A DNA stretch of 64,000 bases, from contig NC_083596.1 of the NCBI RefSeq assembly GCF_027579695.1, forward strand, positions 13,102,798 through 13,166,797, given 5' to 3'. The DNA is from Neoarius graeffei (lineage: Eukaryota; Chordata; Actinopteri; Siluriformes; Ariidae). Of this stretch, positions 61,601 through 64,000 are shown piece by piece (positions within the stretch are counted from its first letter, which is position 1; every line of letters starts with the position of its first letter). The translations under genes and the position numbers were made by a program. The notes under the pieces were generated by a model. It was not told the DNA's origin. It saw only the letters and a program-made list of their open reading frames with translations, and searched no databases.

Positions 61601-63456
61601 AATCCACAAATTAGGAATTATTTGCAATAAGGAAGAAGAAACCTTTATTTGTCACATGCACACTTCAAGCACAGTGAAATTCATCCTCTGCATTTAACCC
61701 GTCTGAAGCAGTGAACACATGCACACACACCCAGAGCAGTGGGCAACCATACTACAGCACCCGGGGAGCAGTCAGGGGTTAGGTACCTTGCTCAAGGGCA
61801 TTTCAGCCCAAGGCCACCCCACGTTAACCTCACTGCATGTCTTTGGACTGTAGGGGAAACCGGAGCACCCGGAAGAAACCCATGCAGACACGAGGAGAAC
61901 ATGCAAACTCCACACAGAAAGGCCCTCATCAGCCACTGAGCTCGAACCCAGAACCTTCTTGCTGTGAGGCAACCGTGCTAACCACTACACCACTGTGCCG
62001 CCCGAGGAAGGAAGTGTTTACCGTACATATTGAATGATGAGAGAAGCCAGCTAGTTTTACTACCAGCTATAGTTTATTATTGTCCAAAAAAAGTCTTAGG
62101 CACATACAAAGAAATGCCGTGAAGTAAAAATATTAGAAAAATATAATAAGAAATGTGGGCGGCACGGTGGTGTAGTGGTTAGCGCTGTCGCCTCGCAGCA
62201 AGAAGGTCCGGGTTCGTGCCCCGTGGCTGGCGAGAGCCTTTCTGTGCGGAGTTTGCATGTTCTCCCCGTGTCCGCGTGGGTTTCCTCCAGGTGCTCCGGT
62301 TTCCCCCACAGTCCAAAGACATGCAGGTTAGGTTAACTGGTGACTCTAAATTGACCGTAGGTGTGAATGTGAGTGTGAATGGTTGTCTGTGTCTATGTGT
62401 CAGTCCTGTGATGACCTGGCGACTTGTCCAGGGTGTACCCCGCCTTTCGCCCGTAGTCAGCTGGGATAGGCTCCAGCTCGCCTGCGACCCTGTAGAACAG
62501 GATAAAGCGGCTAGAGATAATGAGATGAGATAATAAGAAATGTGGGCGGCACGGTGGTGTAGTGGTTAGCGCTGTCGCCTCACAGCAAGAAGGTCCGGGT
62601 TCGAGCCCCGTGGCCGGCGAGAGCCTTTCTGTGCGGAGTTTGCATGTTCTCCCCGTGTCCGCGTGGGTTTCCTCCGGGTGCTCCGGTTTCCCCCACAGTC
62701 CAAAGACATGCAGGTTAGGTTAACTGGTGACTCTAAATTGACCGTAGGTGTGAATGTGAGTGTGAATGGTTGTCTGTGTCTATGTGTCAGCCCTGTGATG
62801 ACCTGGCGACTTGTCCAGGGTGTACCCCGCCTTTCGCCCGTAGTCAGCTGGGATAGGCTCCAGCTTGCCTGCGACCCTGTAGAACAGGATAAAGCGGCTA
62901 CAGATAATGAGATGAAATGAGATGAGAAAAGATACTGTAATTCTGAAAGAGAATAAAGTCAATATTTGGTATGATGACCTTATGCTTTAAAACTAGCTAT
63001 GGGTCCAATTTGTGCAGTTTTAGAAGGAAATTAGAAAGTTGATAAGTTTTACTAAGCAATTTGGAGATCTTGTCGCACTTGATTCTCATTTGTTCTGCAG
63101 CTTTCATTATGTGTTTGTTTTTAATCTGAAAAGTGGTCTCTTATATAATACACTGCTTTCCTAACTGACATATAAACAGTTTTTTCTGAGTTCAATCAAA
63201 CAAAGCATTAGTCAGGTAGCTCACTCGGTTCAATGTCCAGTATTGTTATTATTATTATTACTGTTATTAAGTCTGTTGCTAAACTCAGTAACCGGAAACA
63301 GAATGAACGAGTCTATTGCATGACGTAAAATAAACAAAACAACACTTTCTTAACATTCTAAGCGTTAACGTTTTAAACATATTCAAAGATTAAAACCATA
63401 ATCCTATTAAAAAGCTGATAATGACAACGACAATACCTGCCAGTGGAAGGCGCCAT
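25089..63456 (-). CDS. ganab: Glucosidase II alpha subunit (GH31), 24 coding exons
   Basis: This is the ER enzyme that trims the two inner glucoses from N-glycans and so controls calnexin/calreticulin cycling; it works as a heterodimer with the PRKCSH beta subunit. Exons, 5' to 3': 63437-63456, 60691-60789, 60423-60531, 55476-55603, 55118-55297, 45997-46054, 45763-45838, 43706-43802, 43445-43619, 43195-43348, 40232-40467, 39972-40098, 39789-39868, 39466-39606, 37442-37538, 36534-36635, 35444-35687, 34814-34878, 34645-34721, 34067-34141, 30132-30245, 29929-30041, 27270-27370, 25089-25198. They sum to 2778 nt (925 aa) with all phases consistent and GT-AG introns. The signal peptide has core LVVLLVLCF with likely cleavage after VEA (residue 24). 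A short acidic linker follows (exons 6-7; human is longer). The nucleophile is Asp524 in WNDMNEP and the acid/base Asp599 in WTGDNAAEW. It ends [16 protein letters not shown]. The [10 protein letters not shown]-like and FQYEL segments fit GANAB better than GANC. Confidence 0.95.
25627..26660. mobile_element. TIR element nested in the hAT (CCAGGAT ends)
   Basis: The ends CCAGGATGTTGCG and CGCGGAATCCTGG are inverted over the first 7 bp. Both subterminal regions repeat CGCAA/TTGCG motifs. Removing it rejoins the hAT transposase frame region. Family unresolved. Confidence 0.5.
25819..25910. repeat. 92-bp MITE, CAGTGTTGCCAGAT ends
   Basis: Perfect inverted ends CAGTGTTGCCAGAT/ATCTGGCAACACTG. It is the single-arm form of the foldback at 4945-5154 and the innermost layer of this nest. 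Confidence 0.8.
27410..29676. repeat. Diverged 40-45-bp minisatellite, interrupted
   Basis: Units centred on GAACAGTTCAAACTACAACA and GAACAGCCCATAA repeat with much drift from about 27480 to 28780 and resume for one unit at 29636-29676 after an inserted TIR element. It lies in ganab intron 22. Confidence 0.75.
28796..29597. mobile_element. TIR element, GGCCCAATCCCA ends
   Basis: The ends GGCCCAATCCCAATT and the complement of GGCCGAATCCCATTT are inverted, followed on both sides by ACCCCT/AGGGGT-rich sequence. It was inserted into the minisatellite. No transposase is seen; a CpG-rich core of about 500 bp holds only short frames. Confidence 0.65.
30451..31098. mobile_element. T2/Kolobok-type MITE with ~230-bp arms
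   Basis: TTAA flanks both sides; the ends AGTGCCATTCCACCA and their complement extend into inverted arms of about 230 bp. The centre carries a duplicated TAGCTAGATTTATTGGTAT. Non-coding. It lies in ganab intron 20. Confidence 0.75.
31555..31907 (-). repeat. Mermaid-like SINE, GATGGATG-tailed variant
   Basis: A minus-strand copy that abuts the transposon protein fragment at its head side. Confidence 0.88.
31908..32112 (-). pseudogene. YqaJ-associated transposon protein fragment, second copy
   Basis: The minus strand reads [20 protein letters not shown]...[17 protein letters not shown], closely matching 8580-8740, then a stop. It is the same protein family as the fragment in edf1 intron 2; family naming is from memory. 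Confidence 0.45.
32378..33846. mobile_element. 1.47-kb TIR element, TACCGTAAAATACC ends
   Basis: The inverted ends TACCGTAAAATACCAAATAA are perfect. Subterminal GGCTATTTGGAA/CGGCGATTA-type motifs repeat. Copy D of the host repeat (near 51140) gives the approximate empty site, and TA is the likely target. A 64-codon frame at 33316 has no recognised domain. Superfamily not assigned. Confidence 0.7.
33572..33616. repeat. (TTAA)n microsatellite
   Basis: About eleven TTAA units inside the 1.47-kb TIR element. Confidence 0.85.
34901..34953. repeat. (GA)n microsatellite next to ganab exon 18
   Basis: About 26 AG units begin 22 bp upstream (on the gene strand) of the exon 18 acceptor at 34878. They read as (CT)n on the transcript and so extend the polypyrimidine tract. 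Confidence 0.85.
35754..36303. mobile_element. Tc1-like MITE, AGTCTTAGGCACC ends
   Basis: The ends CAGTATTGTGCAAAAGTCTT and AAGACTTTTGCACAGTACTG are inverted and flanked by TA. It lies in ganab intron 16 and has no transposase. A degraded relative lies at 62085-63190. Confidence 0.85.
36534..36635 (-). other. ganab: ganab exon 16: acid/base residue
   Basis: It encodes [20 protein letters not shown]. The Asp of GDNAAEW is the general acid/base (family usually GDNTAEW; Ala for Thr here is conservative). Confidence 0.93.
36678..36827. repeat. Two (TA)n tracts with a duplicated spacer
   Basis: TA runs at about 36678-36722 and 36775-36827 are separated by a unit resembling the sequence before the first run (AAGAGTAAGAAAAAAGAGAG), so a spacer-plus-TA block is duplicated. 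Confidence 0.8.
36842..37332. mobile_element. Tc1/mariner MITE, second ACTACCGTTCAAAAG copy
   Basis: About 95 % like 1028-1559 by eye, with short deletions. Both flanking TA dinucleotides have expanded into microsatellites. Confidence 0.85.
37332..37430. repeat. (TA)n-(CA)n compound microsatellite
   Basis: It directly continues from the MITE end and stops about 12 bp before the ganab exon 15 donor at 37441. Confidence 0.85.
37655..38157 (+). mobile_element. KIAA1958/Crypton-like repeat, copy B
   Basis: The simplest uninterrupted copy: ATCCACATTCACTGGATATG start, promoter-like block, [23 protein letters not shown] (37754 onward, soon broken), then CCAGTGAATGCGGATAGAA and a hairpin ending GTGGAATAATTG. 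Confidence 0.55.
38696..39054 (+). repeat. Mermaid-like tRNA SINE
   Basis: Perfect 12-bp duplication GATTTTTTCAGT on both sides. It lies in ganab intron 14. Confidence 0.93.
39466..39606 (-). other. ganab: ganab exon 14: catalytic nucleophile
   Basis: It encodes [20 protein letters not shown]. The Asp of WNDMNEP is the GH31 nucleophile. The residues around it are identical to the family consensus, so the enzyme is predicted active. Confidence 0.95.
40892..41270 (+). repeat. Mermaid-like tRNA SINE
   Basis: Perfect 11-bp duplication CAACCCTGACC. It lies in ganab intron 10. Confidence 0.93.
41535..42327. mobile_element. hAT MITE rich in GAGTC repeats
   Basis: Target duplication GTCCAAAC (41527-41534) and GTCCGAAC (42328-42335), 7 of 8 identical. 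The ends are CAGTGTTGTAGCC and CAGGCTTGCAGTAC. Both ends are packed with CGAGTCCGAGTC-type subterminal repeats, likely transposase binding sites. No transposase ORF. Confidence 0.75.
42385..43117 (-). mobile_element. KIAA1958/Crypton-like repeat, copy C
   Basis: A minus-strand copy with the ORF start [20 protein letters not shown] (43014) and [20 protein letters not shown], then broken. Same ends as copies B and D. Confidence 0.55.
43124..43171. repeat. (TA)n plus poly-T beside ganab exon 10
   Basis: A TA tract followed by about 17 T, 24 bp downstream of the exon 10 donor on the gene strand. Confidence 0.85.
43952..44196 (-). repeat. tRNA-derived SINE with (AACTG)n tail
   Basis: The minus strand starts GGGGGAAGTCATGGCCTAAT, with box A-like TGGCCTAATGGTTAGAG and box B GGTTCGATTCC. 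It ends in a GAACTG-type tandem tail. It is a different family from the Mermaid-like SINEs and lies in ganab intron 7. Confidence 0.75.
44225..45720. repeat. ~310-bp tandem satellite in ganab intron 7
   Basis: Landmarks recur at about 305-325 bp after removing the inserted MITE: GACCTAATTA at 44478, 45224 and 45528; AACAATCAGAACTGAAATCC; and GAACTGAAA...GGGATGAGAAAT. About four to five diverged units. Confidence 0.75.
44796..45216. mobile_element. PIF/Harbinger-type MITE
   Basis: The ends AGCCCGGCGCACACGG and AGCCCAGCGCACACGG (15 of 16) are inverted and flanked by TTA on both sides, the TWA target typical of PIF/Harbinger. 421 bp, non-coding. Intact satellite units supply the empty site. Confidence 0.8.
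46390..47965 (+). mobile_element. Tc1-like transposon, GCTTGAAAGTTTGTGAACC family
   Basis: About 200-bp terminal repeats, ends CAGTGGTGCTTGAAAGTTTG and complement, TA flanks, 1576 bp. It lies in ganab intron 5. Confidence 0.92.
46755..47749 (+). pseudogene. Tc1-like transposase, nearly intact pseudogene
   Basis: It starts [20 protein letters not shown] with a paired-like HTH ([15 protein letters not shown]). The first Asp is in [12 protein letters not shown]. An in-frame TGA at 47412 follows NSELYQ. The frame then continues through [20 protein letters not shown] and [19 protein letters not shown] to a second break near 47620 (small deletion with frameshift). The C-terminus GHSRY is readable. 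All three catalytic acids are still encoded, so the copy died recently. Confidence 0.88.
48100..48295 (+). repeat. SINE second family, 5'-truncated
   Basis: GAGCAAGGCACCTAACTCCC to GACAAATAAAGGTTTCTTCT; same body and tail as 3087-3385 and 61629-62003. Confidence 0.7.
48326..49009. mobile_element. T2/Kolobok-type MITE, uninterrupted copy
   Basis: TTAAAGGAGAACTGAAGGC at the left and the complement of TTAAAGGAGAACTGAAGTC at the right, 684 bp with both TTAA. It is inverted relative to 18495-21561 and serves as its empty-site control. Confidence 0.85.
49411..51015 (+). mobile_element. Tc1-like transposon, copy 2
   Basis: 1605 bp, TA-flanked, no insertions; same family as 19053 and 55660. It lies in ganab intron 5. 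Confidence 0.94.
49719..50795 (+). CDS. Tc1-like transposase, full-length frame (copy 2)
   Basis: A 358-codon uninterrupted frame (family start probably at the internal [20 protein letters not shown], 49773). [23 protein letters not shown] and the DD34E triad are present: Asp in WSDKSKF, Asp in [10 protein letters not shown], Glu in SPIENIW. Copy-specific changes include Lys for Glu next to the first catalytic Asp (SDK for SDE) and Cys for Arg in [10 protein letters not shown], which may weaken activity. Both terminal repeats are uninterrupted, so this copy is the best DNA substrate of the three. Confidence 0.85.
   Translation: MTGYKKSILEWQRLSEVKMGRGSPIPLILRRQIVEQYQKGVQKCKIAKSLNISSSIVHNIIKRFRESGRISVCKGQGRKTILGARDLRALRRNCVTYRHASVLEITKWAQEYFQRTLSVNTIHRAIRRCQLKLYSSKKKLYLNMIQKRRRLLWAKAHLKWTVAKWKTVLWSDKSKFEVLYGNQGRRVIRTKEEKDDPSCYQCSVQKPASLMVWGCISACGMGSLHIWKDTINAERYIRVLEQHMLPSRRRLFQGRPFIFQHDNAKPHTASITASWLRRRRVRVLNWPACSPDLSPIENIWRIIKRKIRQKRPKTVEQLESYIRQEWVNIPIPKLEQLVSSVPRRLQTVVKRKGDVSQW
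51143..51167. repeat. Poly-C tract
   Basis: About 25 consecutive C, a likely sequencing/assembly weak point. Confidence 0.85.
51690..52442 (+). mobile_element. Crypton-like element, copy 2 of the 13-kb type
   Basis: It shares with 13056-13890 the block ACGGACCCCAGTTACGGAC, the ORF start, and the terminal hairpin with CACGGTATTTCACCATACGG. It is internally deleted and directly abuts copy D of the related repeat. Confidence 0.55.
51959..52054 (+). pseudogene. KIAA1958/Crypton-like ORF start, truncated
   Basis: [20 protein letters not shown] then [11 protein letters not shown] and a stop. It is near-identical to the minus-strand ORF at 13693, then deleted. Confidence 0.55.
52443..55000. other. 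ganab intron 5 sequence, no gene seen
   Basis: It contains a poly-G tract (53642-53663) next to GGGCGTAGCTAGGATTTTT, a likely transposon end, a CCGG-rich patch near 54225-54360, and a (GA)n run at 54528-54559. No coding region recognised. Confidence 0.45.
54980..55013. repeat. (CT)n microsatellite
   Basis: Seventeen CT units, about 100 bp from the ganab exon 5 donor. Confidence 0.85.
55606..55646. repeat. (CA)n tract at the ganab exon 4 acceptor
   Basis: On the transcript this is (UG)n of about 20 units ending UGUGUAG, directly at the 3' splice site of exon 4 (acceptor at 55604-55605). Confidence 0.9.
55660..57265 (+). mobile_element. Tc1-like transposon, copy 3
   Basis: 1606 bp, TA-flanked, about 56 bp upstream (gene sense) of ganab exon 4. 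Confidence 0.94.
55969..57045 (+). pseudogene. Tc1-like transposase, open but catalytically dead (copy 3)
   Basis: A 358-codon open frame that keeps [20 protein letters not shown] and WSDESKF but has lost the catalytic Glu: DLSTIKNIW where the family has DLSPIENIW. Further changes are YDNAKPN for HDNAKPH. The ORF is uninterrupted but cannot support DD34E catalysis. Confidence 0.85.
57527..57902 (+). repeat. Mermaid-like tRNA SINE
   Basis: Perfect 13-bp duplication AGTATTTTATATG. It lies in ganab intron 3. Confidence 0.94.
57968..60294. repeat. 40-bp minisatellite, ~45 units, in ganab intron 3
   Basis: The unit begins CCGCCTAGTGGCCAGTGTT and continues GGTAATTACCAGTCATACACA. About 36 units run to 59390 and about 10 follow a LINE insertion. 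Units 2 to about 22 are practically identical; the distal units vary (GTTAGTA, GTTGGTC, CCCGTCATAGACA). The unit contains the 10-bp palindrome GGTAATTACC. Confidence 0.95.
59390..59911 (-). mobile_element. 5'-truncated non-LTR retrotransposon 3' end, (GATTA)n tail
   Basis: The minus strand reads from CATCATGGACGATGCCAGTC through a C-terminal ORF stretch to GGGATCAATAAAGTTTTATC and (TAATC)n. It is inserted in the minisatellite, with about 18 bp of a unit lost at the junction. The clade is uncertain (L2/Rex-like tail). Confidence 0.75.
60870..61010 (+). repeat. 130-bp repeat shared with edf1 intron 1
   Basis: Homologous to 14240-14375 (ACCAATAATAA ... TATAACTGAAACTCA ... GTGTCGATTATGATGGAC). 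It is a probable end of the GTGTCGATAAT transposon family. Confidence 0.65.
61111..61579 (+). mobile_element. 5'-truncated non-LTR retrotransposon 3' end, plus strand
   Basis: Same family as 59390-59911 but in opposite orientation, ending AATAAAGTTTTATCTAATC. A remnant C-terminal ORF ([20 protein letters not shown]) is shared by both copies. Confidence 0.75.
61629..62003 (-). repeat. SINE second family, full length
   Basis: The minus strand has the tRNA-like head GGCGGCACAGTGGTGTAGTG, box B GGTTCGAGCTC, a body shared with 3087-3385 and the tail GACAAATAAAGGTTTCTTC. Confidence 0.85.
62157..62529 (+). repeat. Mermaid-like SINE, first of a tandem pair
   Basis: Preceded by ATAATAAGAAATGT (62143-62156), which recurs at 62530-62543 between the two SINEs. 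Confidence 0.92.
62544..62923 (+). repeat. Mermaid-like SINE, second of a tandem pair
   Basis: Starts directly after the second ATAATAAGAAATGT. No third copy of the duplication follows it. Confidence 0.92.
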
Positions 63457-63715
63457 GGTTACTGCTATGAACTTTGACCCCTGCTTAGTCACGTGCACCC
63501 TATTTTTTTAACTTGCGAGAATTATAGTTTAGTTTTAATATACATTGAAGTCGTTAGATTTTTTTTAAGTAAAGTGCATATTAAATGTTTTCAATGGTTT
63601 TAAATGTTTAATAATGATTCATATATAAAACAACGCTCGATGATTGGTTGCTGTATATGACACGATGATGACGTCAAAGTTTATATAAATACTAAAGGAA
63701 GTGCCTGTGCTCGGT
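63457..63715. promoter_or_regulatory. Putative bidirectional promoter of ganab and a divergent transcript
   Basis: Between the ganab ATG (minus) and the inferred plus-strand start lie an E-box GTCACGTGCA (63489-63498), an inverted CCAAT box (ATTGG, 63643-63647), a perfect CRE TGACGTCA (63669-63676) and TATATAAA (63682-63689). The TATA box is spaced 34 bp from a C+T start and so serves the plus-strand unit. ganab itself has no TATA box. Confidence 0.55.
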
Positions 63716-64000
63716 CTTTTTCTATGGAGCTGCGTTGCTGGTGGTTATTTTGAAGGTTTATAGACTGGTACTGATGAGGTGCTGCATTATGATCGTCCGG
63801 AGATGATGTGGAGGCGGTTGATGAAATAGTAATCATAATAATGTCTTGGATATCTTAAACGGTAAGCGAGTAGTCGTTTATTGAAGGCAGTGTGAGACTT
63901 TGGGTGGCTGAATGGGGGCTGCGCATGCGCAGACTGTACTCAGTTAATCCTAACTTATGTTTATTGTTTTCAGTGATGTTTCTGGGTTGTTGTGGTACTT
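63716..64000 (+). ncRNA. 5' end of a divergent TOP-like spliced transcript
   Basis: The inferred start is C63716 in CTTTTTCTATGG, 34 bp after TATATAAA, giving a 5'-terminal pyrimidine run. Exon 1 would end at AAACG|GTAAGC (63861). A good acceptor TTGTTTTCAG precedes 63974. Exon 1 has five or more ATGs, each quickly followed by a stop, so it is either a non-coding exon (as in snoRNA host genes, which are typically TOP-type) or a 5'UTR with upstream ORFs. The window ends before the identity can be settled. Confidence 0.4.

Larger units (their letters stand above)
62085..63190. mobile_element. Degraded AGTCTTAGGCAC Tc1-like element
   Basis: It starts AAAAGTCTTAGGCACAT and shares with 35754-36303 the region around AAGAGACCACTTTCCAGATT (here inverted, 63120-63145). 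Two SINEs are inserted. The right end is not resolved. Confidence 0.45.

Overview
The window is vertebrate nuclear DNA from a teleost fish. The evidence is two large split genes with GT-AG introns, a dense load of Tc1/mariner, hAT, Harbinger, Kolobok-like and Crypton-like DNA transposons, many tRNA-headed SINEs (resembling the 'Mermaid'-type SINEs described from catfish), and abundant TA/CA/CT microsatellites. Nothing in it looks bacterial or plasmid-borne.

Only two conserved protein genes are visible, both on the minus strand and both assembled here exon by exon. (1) edf1/MBF1 has five coding exons between 14934 and 563 and predicts 148 aa, a small transcriptional coactivator and ribosome-collision factor. 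(2) ganab, the catalytic alpha subunit of ER glucosidase II (family GH31), has 24 coding exons between 63456 and 25089 and predicts 925 aa, with signal peptide, nucleophile and acid/base residues present and all exon phases matching. A third transcription unit probably starts at about 63716 on the plus strand from a TATA/CRE/CCAAT promoter shared with ganab. It has a TOP-like start and no long ORF in the part seen.

Layout: 0.5-15 kb is edf1, whose introns hold a RecQ-like helicase fragment, a Tc1 element carrying a THAP-domain Kolobok-like insertion, a YqaJ-associated protein fragment, and a TIR element carrying an Ulp1-like protease remnant with a Crypton-like element inside it. 15-25 kb is intergenic: simple repeats, a retroposon 3' end, SINEs, and a T2/Kolobok MITE > Tc1 > SINE nest. 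25-63.5 kb is ganab, whose introns hold further nests: a hAT triple nest in the last intron, four copies of a KIAA1958/Crypton-like repeat, a Harbinger MITE inside a ~310-bp satellite, three near-identical 1.6-kb Tc1 elements (one of them in the intergenic region), and a 40-bp minisatellite of about 45 units split by a LINE.

The most useful property of the window is that many insertions can be checked against empty sites elsewhere in the same 64 kb, so target-site duplications and element ends can be read directly. Gene models come from reading exons against remembered human EDF1 and GANAB. Transposon superfamily names rest on termini, target-site duplications and partial ORFs, and are inferences where stated.
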